NCBI GenBank assembly: GCA_030762935.1
Contig: CM060883.1
Span: forward strand, 46,864,501-46,928,500
Length of the DNA: 64,000 nt
Origin: Hymenopus coronatus
Taxonomy: Eukaryota > Arthropoda > Insecta > Mantodea > Hymenopodidae
Direction of reading: 5' to 3'
The notes under the pieces are model-generated. The model ran no database searches and had not been told where the DNA came from. It was given only the letters and a program-made list of their open reading frames with translations. This document shows, piece after piece, positions 23,427-35,143 of this stretch. Position 1 is the stretch's first letter. The number at the start of each line of letters is the position of its first letter. The translations under genes were made by a program, and so were the position numbers.

Positions 23427-23565
23427 TCTCCCATTTACATGACGGGCTCTACATCTCTACAAAAATATTCTTAAAAAGCCTAGGCTTCTTTTACTTCATT
23501 CTAATCGAGAAAAAATTAGAATAAATCTTATTTCTTGCTTCCATCCATCTTTACCTGTTTATTTC
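23427..23565 (+). mobile_element. HR23, 5' fragment
   Basis: A decayed start (TCTCCCATTTACATGAC) followed by CTCTACATCTCTAC and the CTTCATTCTAATCGAG block. It stops after about 140 bp at TTGCTTCC. Confidence 0.65.
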
Positions 23566-23648
23566 TTCATTCCTTTTGAACCTACACCAAAATGTGTAAT
23601 AAATTCAATTCTGTTTTTTCGTAACAAATTTTAAGTAGTTAAAAAAAA

Positions 23649-24469
23649 TCTCATGTGTTAGGCTCACATGGCTTTCTCTAGCTGCTCTACAAACTTCTTA
23701 CGAAAGACTCTTCTTCTCCTTACACAATGCTAAATGAGATACACATTAGCAGAATATTCTTATTATTTAGTTCCATATAAGTAGAAGGAAACTAAAAGAG
23801 TGCGCTGTGCTAAAGTGATAGTAAAATATGCGATTGTCATTGCAAATCCCTTCAATGCTTGATCAGGAGTAGTACAAAAGAAAAACGGACGCTTCCTGTC
23901 TAAGAAAAGTATAAATACTTTACAATTGAAACAAATAACAAGATATATCTTAAAAACTGTCAACTCCAGGAATAAAATGTATGTAACATAAGTTCTGTTT
24001 TAACGAGATCCACATTTTTGTAGTTTTATCTATCTATTACGGTTTATTAGTTCTGCAAAATCCAGGAAAATTCCTCCAGTATGAACATGTCTTCAGAGGC
24101 TATTCCCAGAAAATTCAAAATAAACATTTTATTTGGGATGTAAGTATATTTAATATACGGTATTTTATTCAAAATCGTAAAAGCCATTTTACAGAAAATA
24201 AAAAAATTCGTACATTTTTCCATGTAAAGGGTAGTTTATGCGGGGGAGGGTGATTCTTGTCGCATTCTTGTTTGGTTATCAAAACGGTCTTTTCGTTTTT
24301 GAGCTATGCTGTCTACAGACACACACGGACCTTTTTCTAAAATGCTATTTTCGGACTCAGGGAACCAGGAAAATATATATTCAGGTGAAATCTCGACATC
24401 GAATTTTTAGGTGGAATATAATATCCTCTATATCCACTATGTACATTGTACATATGGGCTAGAGAAAGT
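23649..24469 (+). mobile_element. HR24, divergent subtype with type-2 hairpin
   Basis: It starts TCTCATGTGTTAGG and carries the AGGAGTAGTACAAAAG segment of the divergent subtype. Its hairpin is of the second type, with TGTACATTGTACATATGGG and a CTAGAG arm. It ends AGAGAAAGT at 24461-24469. Confidence 0.85.
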
Positions 24470-24472
24470 AAA

Positions 24473-24530
24473 ACTTAGCTTTTCTAAGAATAGTTTGTTG
24501 TAGTGTGTGAATGTAACACATCTGATTTTG
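24473..24530 (-). mobile_element. HR25, 5'-terminal fragment
   Basis: About 58 bp matching the 5' end of the family (ATAGTTTGTTG, GTGAATGTAACACATCTGA), reversed and squeezed between HR24 and HR26. Confidence 0.6.
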
Positions 24531-24551
24531 TTTGGAGGAAATCTAAAAAAA

Positions 24552-25369
24552 TCTGATGTGTTCCATTCACATGACTTACTCTACATCTCTGAAACAAATT
24601 ATTATTAAAGTACATACGCTTCTATTTATTTCATGCTAAGCGAGCAAAAATTAGCAGAACTATTCTTATTACTTGCTTCCTTGTAAGTAGAAGCGAAATA
24701 AGGGAGTACCATAAGTTAAAGTGAAGTCAAAAGCTGGTTGGTATGTGACTGAAGTTCCTTTGTTTGTGTGGACAGGAGTTGACAAATTCCTATATGAGGA
24801 AAGTATATTTTCAAAGCTGAGATCAAAAACAAAGAATAACTCAAAAACGATCAACTCCACGAAAAAACTATATAACATAAATTGTGTGTTTTATCGTGCT
24901 CTACATTTTTGTGTGACAAGTTTTCGTCGATATCTTACGATTTAGCAGTTATGCAAAATGTATCCAGAATAAAGTAGTCTTCAGAGGCTATTCTAAGAAA
25001 GTTCAAGATATACCGTTTCTTTGTTAGGTAAATATCTTTAATGTACGATATTTTAATCAAAATCATTACAGCCATTTTAGAGAAAATCAAAATTTTCGAA
25101 AAAAGTTCCATTTAAAGGGTAGTTTGAGGTGGAGGTATTTTTCTCAAAATCTTCTTGTCGAATCCCAGGAAAATACTAAACTTAAATACCAGGTTAGGTA
25201 GTTTCCGATTTTTCGTTTTTTAATCATTTTCACAGACACGCGGATACACACAGGGACCTTTTTCTAAAAATGATTTTTTGGATACAGGGGACCCTCAAAC
25301 ATTTTGAATGTTTGGGTGGAATGCAATACCTTCTCTTAACACTATGTACATAGTACGTGTAGAGAAAGT
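24552..25369 (+). mobile_element. HR26, near full-length
   Basis: It starts TCTGATGTGTTCC and ends with CTATGTACATAG and AGAGAAAGT at 25361-25369. A small deletion lies between CAAACATTTTGAATG and GGGTGG in the hairpin-proximal part. Confidence 0.9.
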
Positions 25370-25599
25370 AATAAGCCGATTGCTAACTTCAAACTCTATA
25401 AAGGCCATGGAGAGGCATGTAGGACTAGAAATATGAGGTATATATGATGGACTTGATATTTTTCCACGTGCTAACGCGCACATACGTAACTTAGTGGGAA
25501 TACAACCTTCTCACTCCCACTCCACAAAATATATCCTCTCCGCATCTTTTTACCAGATTATCTCCTCTTTGTAGGATTTACAACTCCAAGGAATTACAA
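25370..25599. other. Unassigned sequence left of SINE D
   Basis: About 230 bp, no recognised element. It may include the 3' part of the neighbouring SINE, whose boundary is unclear. The 95 bp at 25906-25999, on the other side of the SINE, are likewise unassigned. Confidence 0.3.
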
Positions 25600-25905
25600 G
25601 CGAATGCCCTGGTAAAGATACCTGTTGAGGAACAAGGTCAAGCATATCTAAGCTGGGTGATCATTCCAATGTCTGATTCGATCTTGAAAAAGATGGAAAT
25701 GAATTGCAATCATGAAAGGGATGATAGGAAAATTCGCGGATCAAATTACCCAACGCAGCATTCGCCTAGAGACTAAGCAAAACCGCGAAAAACCTTTGGT
25801 CCGGTTGGTCAACCCTGGGGGTTTGGGCCTGGCAGCTCCCTAATGTGAGTTACATATGTTACCGCTTCACCACTTCGCTCGTTAATTCCTGCCCACCAAG
25901 GACAT
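25600..25905 (-). mobile_element. SINE D, tRNA-derived (boundaries approximate)
   Basis: On the minus strand the head reads AAGTGGTGAAGCGGTAAC (box A-like) and, about 40 bp on, CAGGCCCAAACCCCCAG (box B-like). It continues with GGTTTTTCGCGGTTTTGC and AGGCGAATGCTGCG, a body I know from insect tRNA SINEs. No target duplication was found, so the ends are estimates. Confidence 0.5.
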
Positions 25906-25999
25906 TAAGTTAGAAAAGCAGAGTGCACCGTGTCTATGATCGTCCCGCTAAACAGCAATGTCAGAGAAGTTGCCTTACATACGGGGGACATTCATTTTT

Positions 26000-26825
26000 A
26001 CTTTCTCTAGCCCCATATGTACAAAGTACACAGAGATAGAGAAGGTATTGCAATGCACCCAAAAATTCGATACCGAGATTTCACCGGAAATACATGTTTT
26101 GAGAACCCCTGAATCCAAAAAAGCAGTTTTAGAAAAATGCCCATGTGTGTCTGTGGACAGCATAGCTCAAAAACCAAAACACCGTTGAAAACCAAACTTG
26201 ATATTTAAGTTTGGCATCTTCTAAAGATGCGACACGAAGATTTTCAGGAAAATTCCCCCACCCCAAACTACCCTTTACTTGGAACTTTTTTCTAAGAGTG
26301 TTAATTTTTTTATAAATGGCTAATGATTTTGACTAAAATATAGCATATTTAAGATATTTACCTGACAAATAAAATGTATATCTTGAATTTTCTGGGAATA
26401 GCCTCTGAAGACTACTTTATTCTGAATCAATTTTACGGAATTTTGCATAACTGCTAAACCGTAAGAGATGGACAAAAACATACCACACAAAAAAGTTGAG
26501 CACGTTAATATACATATTTTTCGTGGAGTAGGTCGTTTTTTAGATATTCCTTATTTTTCAGCTTTAAAAACATTCATTTCTCATAGGGAATTTGTCAACT
26601 CTTGTCCATACAAACAAAATAACCAGTCACATAGCAACCAGCTTTTGACTTTTTTTAAACTATGGTACTCCCTTATTTCGCTTCTACTTATAAGGAAGCA
26701 AGGAATAAGGCTATTTCGGCTAATTTTTTATAGATTAGCATGAAGTAAATATATAGAAGCATAATCTCTTTAACAATCATTTTTTGCAGAGATGTAGAGA
26801 AAGTCGTAGAATGGAACACATCAGA
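26000..26825 (-). mobile_element. HR27, near full-length, type-2 hairpin
   Basis: It starts ACTTTCTCTAGCCCCATATG, with a GTACAAAGTACAC centre and GATAGAGAAGG as the other arm. It ends CACATCAGA. HR28 follows in the T run. Confidence 0.9.
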
Positions 26826-26830
26826 TTTTT

Positions 26831-27562
26831 ACTCTTCCTTAGCGCATACATACGACCTTCAGAATAGGTAAAGAAGGTTTTCGATATCGAGACTTCACTG
26901 GAAATGTTTGTTTTGAGACTCTCTGAATAAAAAAAATATTTTTATAAAAATCTCAGTGTCTTCCAGTGTCTGTATACAAGATAACTTAAAACGAAAAGTC
27001 TCTAACCAAACCTGGTATAGTTTAGTATCTTTTAAGAATGTGACACGAAGATTTTTTAAAAAAATTCCTCACCCCAAATACCCTTTACATGCAACATTTT
27101 TCGAAAATTTGGACTTACATGGCTTTTATTAAAATGTTACATGTGTAAAATGTTTTCTTGACAAATGAAATGTATATCTTGAATTTTATAAGAGTAGACC
27201 TCTTTATTTTTTATGAGTTTGGTATATCTTTTGTATAAGTAGTAAGCGTAAGAGATATACAACAACCTGAGAATGCAAAATTCATTAACACACACAATTT
27301 AACCCATACATTGCGAGATATTCCGATTTGTTGATTGCAGTTTTAACGTACTTGCATTTTTCTCAAGCGGGAGACATCCTTATTTTGTTTCTCTTTTGTT
27401 AGCCCCTAACTATAAAATAAAATCGAATGTTATTATTGTTTCACTTACCGACCAGCTTTTAAAAGGTCTGAGTATTGCTTTAGTGTAGTGTATTTCCTTG
27501 TTTCCCTACTACTTAAAAAATTCAAGTAATCAGACATTTCTGGCAATGTTTATCGTTTACGT
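26831..27562 (-). mobile_element. HR28, strongly decayed
   Basis: The palindrome has lost its symmetry (ACTCTTCCTTAGCGCATAC). The order of family blocks is retained, with many substitutions and deletions, so this is one of the older copies. It fades at GTTTATCGTTTACGTG. Confidence 0.7.
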
Positions 27563-27569
27563 GAAATTT

Positions 27570-28010
27570 TTGGATATTGTTTTTTATTTAATCCCGTATG
27601 CTAAGTTATTTTCTGATACATGAAATGCATATATTGATTTTCTGGTAATTACTTCTGAAGTAGTTTTAAGTAACTGGTAAATCATAAGAGCAACACAAAT
27701 TTACAGCAAAAAAATGTAATCTTATTAACAGATACAAAAAATATTTAAAATAAGTATATTTCAGCTTTCACCATTTCCAATATATTTCTTGTTATTGGTT
27801 TGAATTTTTCAATAGTTCGTTTCATTTGTTGAAATATTGCCAACTTGAGTTGTTTTCTTCCGGTGTAATGAAAATAATATGGTTTTTGAAGTCCATCTCC
27901 TTTGTACCTATAGAGAATATATAATGAAATTATTCATAAAAATGTATATCTCTGTTAACCTGAATATATAGAGCACTGAGCTTTTGCCAGAAAGTTTCTA
28001 AAAGTTGTAT
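27570..28010 (-). mobile_element. HR29, strongly decayed internal fragment
   Basis: Recognisable blocks are CATGAAATGCATATATTGATTTTC, AACTGGTAAATCATAAGAG and TTCTTGTTATTGG. Both ends are missing. Confidence 0.5.
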
Positions 28011-28015
28011 AAAAA

Positions 28016-28778
28016 TCTTATGTGTTCCATTCACATGACTTTTTCTACATCTCTGCAACAAATTGTAGTTAAAAAGCTTATGCTTGTATTTACTTCATGC
28101 CAAAAAGCAGAAATAGCCTTATTACTTGCTTCCTTGTAAGTAGAAGCGAAATGTAGGAGTTCCATAGGTTAATGTGATAGCCAAAATCTGGATGCTATGT
28201 AACTGAAGTTCCTTTGTTTGTATGGAGAGGAGTTAAGAAATTCCTATATGGGAAAAGTGTAAGTTCTTCAAAGCTAAAAGGAAAGCCAGGAATATCTTAA
28301 AAATAATCAACTCCACGAAAAATGTATGAGACATACATTGAGTGTTTTATTGTGAGATACATTTTCTGTGTGGCAAGTTTTCTCCCCATCTCTTACGGTT
28401 TAGCAGTTATGCCCAATTCTGTAAAATTCATCCAGAATAAAGTAGTCTTCAGAGGCTATTCCCAGAAAATGCAATATATACATTTTATTTGTCTGGTAAG
28501 TATCTTTAGTATACGATATTTTAATAAAAATCATTAGAGCCATTTTTAAGGAAATCAAAATTTTCAAAATTTTTCCATCTAAAGGGTAGTTTGTGGTGGG
28601 GGGAATTTTCTTGAAAATCTTCACACATACACACACACACGAACATTTTTCTAAAAATGCTTTTTTATATTCAGGGAGTCTCAAAACATGTATTTCCTGT
28701 GAAAAATCGGCATCGAATTTTTGGGTGCAATGCAATACCTTCTCTATACACTATATACATAGTTCGTATAGAGAAAGC
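28016..28778 (+). mobile_element. HR30, near full-length
   Basis: It starts TCTTATGTGTTCC. An internal deletion removes the segment between CTTGAAAATCTTC and the CACACATACAC tract. It ends AGAGAAAGC and HR31 starts 6 bp later. Confidence 0.85.
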
Positions 28779-28783
28779 AAAAA

Positions 28784-29495
28784 TCTTGTGTGTTCCATTC
28801 ATACAACTTTCTGTAGCTGTTTAACAAACTAACCTCTTACAAAAGATTATTCTTCTGTATACTCTATGCTAATCGAGATAAATATATGCACAATAGTTTT
28901 ATTATTTAGTTATTTATACGTAGAAGGAAACTAAGGCAATGCACTAGGCTAAAGTGATAGTCAAACGCTTTAAAACCTATCGTTATGCGATTGTCATTGA
29001 AATTTGCTGCTTTGCATGGTCAAAAGTAAAACATGTTTAATAAAATTATAAGCGTTTTAAAATGTTTACCAAAACAAGGAGTATCTCAGGAACTGCTAGG
29101 TTCAAATATATAAGACATAAATTGTGTATTTTGATGACATGTATTATTTTTTGTATAGTATGACTTTGTCTATCTCAGTTATACAAAAACTTCAGGGACT
29201 GTTCCCAAGAAATTCAAGATATATATTTTCGTTGTCATGTAAATATCTTTATATACGGTATCTTAATCAAAGTTTTTGCAGCAATTTTGATAAAATCGAA
29301 ATTTTCGAACATTTTTCTATGTAAAGAATAGTTCAGGGTAGGGAGATTTTCTTTAAACTCTTCGTCTCATATTCTTGGGTTTTTTGGACTTTTAGTTTTT
29401 TGAGTTATGCTGTCCACAGACACACACAATTAGCTTCTTCTGATTTTTTTCTGAGATCGCAAAAACTATATTTCTGTTGAATTTTAGGTGGATAT
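28784..29495 (+). mobile_element. HR31, 3'-truncated
   Basis: It starts TCTTGTGTGTTCC, head-to-tail after HR30. It is a divergent-subtype body that stops at TTTAGGTGG before the hairpin. Confidence 0.75.
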
Positions 29496-29499
29496 CAAC

Positions 29500-30024
29500 A
29501 TCTAACCATTATATCAACAACAAAAATGTATGGGACGTAAAGTGTGTATTATGAAGAGATCTATATGGTTTGTGTAGTGTTTTTGACTATTTCTTACGGT
29601 TTACCAGTTATGCAAAAGTCATTCAGAGGCTGTTCCCAAGAAATTCAAGATATGCATTTTATTTGTCATGAAAATGTCTTTAATATACGATATTTTAATC
29701 AAAATTTTTAAAACATTTTTGGGAAAACCAACATTTTGGAATATTTTTCCATGTAAAGGATAGTTTGGAGTAGGGAGATTTTCTTTAAACTCTTTGCATC
29801 GTATTCTTGGAATATATAAAGCTTAAACACTAAGTTTGGTATTTCTTTTCATTTTTGAGCTATGCTGTCCACAGACACACACAAGGACCTTTCCTTAAAA
29901 AAATTTTTTTTTTGGATTCTGGGGACCCAAAACATGTATTTCCGGTGAAATCTCGGTATCGAATTTTTGGGTGGATTATAATACCTTCTGTATACACTAT
30001 GTACATAGTACGTGTAGAGAAAGT
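29500..30024 (+). mobile_element. HR32, 5'-truncated
   Basis: It starts in the middle of the element (AACAAAAATGTATGGGACG) and has a complete 3' palindrome CTATGTACATAGTACGTG ending GAGAAAGT at 30024. Confidence 0.8.
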
Positions 30025-30652
30025 AAAAAGCATTTTTGGTTAAAGTTCCATGTGTGTAAATGTATGTGTGTGTGTGTCTGTGGACAGCATAGCTCAAAAA
30101 CGAAAAGACCGTTAAATACCAATCTTAATTTTAAGTTTGGTATCTTCCAAGGATGCAAAACGGAGATTTTCAAAATAATCCTCCACCCCAAACTACACTT
30201 TACATGGGAAAAAATTCGAACATTTTGATTTTCCCAAAAATTACTTTAACGATTTGGTTTAAAATCTCTTATATTTAAGACATTTATATGCCAAATAAAA
30301 TAAATATCTTGTATTTTCTGGGAAGAGCCTCTAAAGACCTGTTTGTTCTGGATGATTTTTATTGAATTTTGTATAACTGGTAAACCGTAAGAGATATACA
30401 AAAACTTATTACACAAAGAATGTAGATCACGATAAAACATGCAATTTATGTTATGTGCATTTTTTTCTTGGAGTTGATCGTTTTTTAGATATTCCTCGTT
30501 TTTTATTTCAACTTTAAAAGACTTGTAACAGTCGTCATACAGGAATTTGTCAACTCCTCCATACAAACAAAGGAACTTCACTTTAACCTATGGTACTCCC
30601 TTATTTGGCTTCAACTTACAAGGAAGCAAGTAATAACACTATTTCTGCTCAT
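30025..30652 (-). mobile_element. HR33, missing its hairpin end
   Basis: It begins AAAAAGCATTTTTGG directly at the hairpin end of HR32, the same internal start point as HR10. It is truncated at ATTTCTGCTC, where HR34 begins. Confidence 0.8.
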
Positions 30653-30656
30653 TTTT

Positions 30657-31420
30657 ACTTTCTCTACCCGTACTATGTACATAGTGTATAGAGAAGGTAT
30701 TGTAATGCACCCAAAAATTCGATACCGAGATTTCACCAGAATAGATGTCTTGGGTCCCCCTGAATCCAAAAAAAAAAAGCATTTTTAGAAACAAGTCCGT
30801 TGTGTGTGCGTGTTTGTGTGTGCTTGTGTGTGTCTGTGGACATCATATCTCAAAAACGAAAAGACCGTTGATTACCAAACTTGGTATTTAAGTTTGGTAT
30901 CTTCCAAGGATTCAACACGAAGATTTTAAAGAAAATCCCCCACCCCAACTACCCTTTGCGTGTAAAATTTTTCAAATTTTTTTAATTTTTTTAAAAATGG
31001 CTTAACGTCTTTGATTAAAATATCGTATATTAAAGATATTTATTTACCTGACAAATAAAATGTATATCTTGAATTTTCTGGGAATAGACGATTTTTATTG
31101 AATTTTGCATAGCTGGTAAACCGTAAGAGATAGACAAAAGTTACAAACAAAGACTATAGATCACGATAAAACACACAAAATATGTCATATACATTTTTTT
31201 TCGTGCAGTTGATCGTTTTTGAGATATTCCTTGTTTTTGGTTTTAGCTTTTAAAAACATTTAAGTCCTTATACAGGAATGGTACTCCCTTATTTCGCTTC
31301 AACTTACAAAGAAGCAAGTATTAAGACTATTTCTGCTCATTTTCTCGATTATCATGAAGTAAATAGAAGAATAAGCTTGTTAACAATAATTAGTTAGAGA
31401 TGTGAGTGCAACACATCAGA
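30657..31420 (-). mobile_element. HR34, near full-length
   Basis: It starts ACTTTCTCTACCCG and ends CACATCAGA. It has a GT-rich tract near 30800 (GTGTGTGCGTGTTTGTG). Confidence 0.85.
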
Positions 31421-31820
31421 TTTTTAAGTTACGTAGCCTCACAACCATATTTCACGTAGGGCTGTGTATTCTTTACGTGGCACACCTACACAAGCCACCA
31501 ATCACGGCTTGTCTCGATGTTGCAGCCCACGCCGTTAATGTAATCTGGTGTTATAATACAGGATTTACCCCGCAGCTTACCGTGTCTGTCCCCAAGCTGG
31601 GATTAGAGGCAGGTGAAACTTCTTGCTTCATGTCCATCACGTCTTTAGGTAAACACTCTCCCTCAGACCATTTCAATAATAATGATGCCTCATCTCTGTA
31701 CAGCACGCAACTCCCCTACTCTATTATTGATAACAATAGTTAGCTCCCAAGCTTCTCAGGGATTTGCTTATCCTTCCTGGAAATATAAGACGTCTTATTC
31801 CAGTTAAACGTGAGTCAATA
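31421..31820. other. Unassigned sequence with a 113-codon open frame
   Basis: A plus-strand frame at 31402-31743 is less biased than most frames here and lies mostly in non-HR sequence. It shows no signal peptide, membrane segment or known domain, and it begins inside the end of HR34. I do not call it a gene. Confidence 0.3.
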
Positions 31821-32064
31821 TTGGATAGGTAGAGTCAGATTAAAAAATTCAATGCCATTGGAAGGATTTGAACCACGGTCTCTAGCCGGTTGTTCTACCA
31901 CTGAGCTATCATGCCAAGATGCCGGTACGCGATTAAACTTCTCAACTGACTCGCATGTTATGTCGTAAGTACTTCAAAACCCAGGATTCATAGTATAGCC
32001 AACTATTATGGACAATTGTGATAATTCAATTGTTTTCTCACAGAAACCGTGTGTAGGACAGGAG
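31821..32064 (-). mobile_element. SINE A unit 1, tRNA-derived
   Basis: The minus-strand head at about 31916-31861 has a textbook box A (TAGCTCAGTGGTAGA) and box B (GGTTCAAATCC). The repeating unit, measured from TTGGATAGG to the next TTGGATAGG, is 244 bp. It includes TAGTATAGCCAACTATTATGG and CGTGTGTAGGACAGGAG. The next unit follows without a gap. Confidence 0.75.
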
Positions 32065-32586
32065 TTGGATAGGTAAAGCAGACTGAAAAATTGCATGCCA
32101 TAGCCGGGATATGAACCACGGATCTCTCAGTCTCTAACCGGTTGCTCTACCACTGAGCTACATTGGTACGACATTAAATTTCTCAAACTACTCGCATGTT
32201 TCCCGGTGAACCAAGGTGATCTCAAATTATTTGGAGATGACAAACCACAATGGCGACTTAAAATGTTGTAAATACTTTAAGACCCAGGATTTTGATTTTT
32301 TTATAATGCTTTACGCCCGCTTTTACCACTTTGGCACCACCGGTGGAATTTGATGGCGGGGGAAACCGAAGAACCCGGAGAAAACCCGGTCCTGCGCCGC
32401 TTTGTCCGCCTCAAATTTTCACATGCGGTCGCTTGCGTTCGAACCCGGGCCGTCTAGGTGAGAGGCGAGTTGTCTAACCACTCGGCCACGGCGCGGCCAG
32501 ACCCAAGATTCCTAGTATAGCCAACTATTATGGACAATTATGGTAATTAAATTGTTTTCTCACAGAAACCGTGTGTAGGACAGGAG
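32065..32586 (-). mobile_element. SINE A unit 2, interrupted by SINE B1
   Basis: The head at about 32163-32105 has the same box A and a box B variant (GGTTCATATCC). This unit holds an extra stretch (GATCTCAAATTATTTGGAG) absent from unit 1, and is split by SINE B1 with a duplication of AGACCCARGATT. Confidence 0.75.
32292..32498 (-). mobile_element. SINE B1, tRNA-derived, nested in SINE A
   Basis: The minus-strand head reads CGCGCCGTGGCCGAGTGG (box A TGGCCGAGTGG) and GGCCCGGGTTCGAACGC (box B). The body has GGTTTTCTCCGGGTTC and GGTTTCCCCC. Direct repeats AGACCCAGGATT (32280-32291) and AGACCCAAGATT (32499-32510) are its target duplication in SINE A. Confidence 0.85.
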
Positions 32587-32672
32587 CTGGATAGGTACAG
32601 TCAGACTGAAAAAATCAATGTCATAGCCGGGATTTGAGCTATGGGTCATCCGGTCTCTAGTCGTTTGTTCCA
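32587..32672 (-). mobile_element. SINE A unit 3, truncated
   Basis: It starts CTGGATAGGTACAGTC and breaks off inside the tRNA-like head (CTAGTCGTTTGTTCCAC), where an HR fragment begins. Confidence 0.65.
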
Positions 32673-32856
32673 CTTTCCATACTAACAAAGGAACTTCAGT
32701 CACATGGCAACCATCTTTTGCTATCACTTTAACCTATGTTACTCCCTTATTTCGCTTCTACCTACAGGGAAGCAAGTAATAAGACTATTTCTACTAACTT
32801 AGCATGAAGTAAATAGAAGCATAAACTTTGTAACAAAAATTTGGGATTACATCAGA
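32673..32856 (-). mobile_element. HR35, 5'-half fragment
   Basis: It contains only the part from TCCATACTAACAAAGG to ACATCAGA, joined directly to the broken SINE A head. Confidence 0.8.
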
Positions 32857-33335
32857 TTTTTTACCGTTAAAACAGCACACATGTTTAATTCCAGACTGTG
32901 TAGAGAGTAGGGCAGCATGATAGTGACAGAAAATTCTTTCGTTTAACGGGAATTTAAACTGAACCGTTGTTTGAGAAGCCAGAACTCCGAGGCAGAAAAT
33001 AAAACTTATTAGTGGTGTTTTTTAGAAAATGACAAAGCTATTTTTGCAACGTGCAGGGATGTTTGTGTTATGTAGTTTACCTTGTATCTGGAGAGACGGA
33101 AATGTTGTGACGATTTTAATGAACAGTGTGAAATGTCACAAAGTGATAATTCCATTGTGAGTGTTTCTGGCGAAGCGGAACGTTACAGCAAAAACTGCCT
33201 GGTTAGTTGTCAATGGCTTCACGTGTATGAAATCTGCTGCTCCATTGTTTAAAGTTGGCGACACTGCGGAAATTGTCTTCTATTATATAGCTTGGCTCAT
33301 GCAGCTTTAACGTGTCTTTTGAAGGATCGATTGGC
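32857..33335. other. Unassigned sequence left of the pyrimidine tract
   Basis: About 480 bp of mixed composition with no HR or SINE similarity and no convincing reading frame. Confidence 0.4.
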
Positions 33336-34286
33336 TAACTTCACCACTCTTCGCCTCTCTTCTGTTCTCTTACCTTCTCTTGTCTTCTCTGTCCTTCCCT
33401 TGTTTATTCCTCTTTTCTCTTGCCTTCCTTTTTCCTCTCTTCTTTTCTCTTCCCTTCTCTTGTCTTCTCTGTCTTTCCCTTGTTTATTCTTCTCTTCTCT
33501 TGCCTTCCTTTTTCCTCTCTTCTTTCCTCTTACCTTCTCTTGTCTTCTATGTCCTTCCCTTGTTTATTCCTCTCTTCTCTTGCCTTCCTTTTTCCTCTCT
33601 TCTTTCCTATTCCCTTCGCTCATCTTCCCTACCCTTCCCTTGTCTATTCCTTTCTTCTCTAGCCTTCCTTTTTACTCTCTTCTTTTCTCTTACCTTCTCT
33701 TGTCTACTCTGTCCATCCCTTGTTTATTCCTCTCTTCTCTTGCCTTACTTTTTGCCCTTTTCTTCTCTTATCTTCTCTATCCTTCTTTGTTTATCCCTCT
33801 CTTTTCTTGCATTCCTCTTTCCTTTCTTCTTTCCTCTTCTCTACACTTCTTTTTCTCCCCTCTTCTTCTATACTCATCTTTCCAGCCCTCTCTCTTCTTT
33901 TCCGTCGCTTACCATTCTCCCCTCGTTTCTCGTTTTCTCTTCTCTACAATTCTTTTCTCTCTCTTTCTTTCTTTTCTTTTGATCCCTCTTCTTCACGTCG
34001 TCTCTTTTCTTCTCTTCTCCAGTTCTCTCTTCTCTTGTTCTCACTTCTCCTTTCTCTTTTTTTCTTGTCTTCTGTTCTTTTGTCTTTACTTCTCTGCTCA
34101 CACAATGTATTCCCTTTTCCTGTATTCTGTCTTCTCCTCTCGTCCTTATATTTTTTTTTTAGTCTTCTCTTTCATCGTTCACTCTTTCCCCCTTTCTTTC
34201 CTTTTTCTTCTATTGTCATCTGTTCTCTTCGTTTCTTTTTCTCTTCTGTCTCATTTTCTCTTGTCTCATTGTTCTTCTATTCTTTT
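33336..34286. repeat. Pyrimidine tract with 80-bp minisatellite
   Basis: Nearly 950 bp of C/T on the given strand. In the left half the word TGTTTATTCC (or a one-base variant) recurs at 33401, 33481, 33561, 33641 and 33721, an exact 80-bp period. The right half is less regular. Because 80 is not a multiple of 3, all three frames are open over long distances; the apparent Leu/Ser/Phe-rich proteins of up to 343 residues are composition artefacts. Confidence 0.9.
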
Positions 34287-34288
34287 TT

Positions 34289-35138
34289 ACTTTCTCTATA
34301 CGCATTATGTACATAGTGTATAGAGAATGTATTGCACTCCACCAAAAAATTCGATACCGAGATTTCACCGGAAATATGTTTTAGGGTCCCCTGTATTCAA
34401 AAAAAGTATTTTCGGAAAAAGGTCCGTGTGTTTGTGTGTCCGTGTGTCTGTGAACACGATAACATAAAAACGAAAAGTCGTTAAAATACCAAACTTGGTA
34501 TTTGAGTTTAGTATCTTCCAGGGATGCGACACGAAGATTTTGAGAAAAATCCCCCCTCCCCAAATTACCCTTTACATAAAACTGTTATCGAAAATTTTGA
34601 TTTTCTAAAAAATGGCACTAACGATTTTGATTAAAATATCGTATATTAAAGTTATTTACCTGACAAATAAAATGTATATTTTGAATTTTCTGGAAATAGA
34701 CTCTGAAGACTACTACATTCTGGATGAATTTTTCATAACTACTAAACCGTAAGAGATGGAGAAAAACTTTACCCACAAAAAATGTAGAGCACGTTAAAAC
34801 ACACAATTTATGTTATATACATTTTTTTCGTGGAGTTGATCGTTTTTGAGATATTCCTTTTTCTTGGCTTCAGCTTTGAAAAAACATACTTTGCTCATAC
34901 AGGAATTTGTCAACTCCTGTCCATACAAACAAAGCAACATCAGTCACATAGCAACAATCTTTTGGCTTTCACTTTAACCTATGGTACTCCCTTATTTCGC
35001 TTCACTTACAATAAAGCAAGAAATAAGACTATTTCTGCTAATTTTTCGCGATTAGCATGAAATAAATAAAAGATGAGCTTACTAACTATAATAATTTACA
35101 GAGATATAGAGAAAGTCATGTGAATGCAACACATCAGA
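34289..35138 (-). mobile_element. HR36, near full-length
   Basis: It starts ACTTTCTCTATACGC with ATTATGTACATAG in the palindrome and ends CACATCAGA. HR37 begins 6 bp later. Confidence 0.9.
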
Positions 35139-35143
35139 TTTTC

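Noticed and set aside
33292..34323. A 343-codon open frame, the longest in the window
   Set aside because: It lies in a C/T tract with an 80-bp period. The protein is almost only Leu, Ser, Phe and Pro, and other frames are open as well. No domain, so not a gene.
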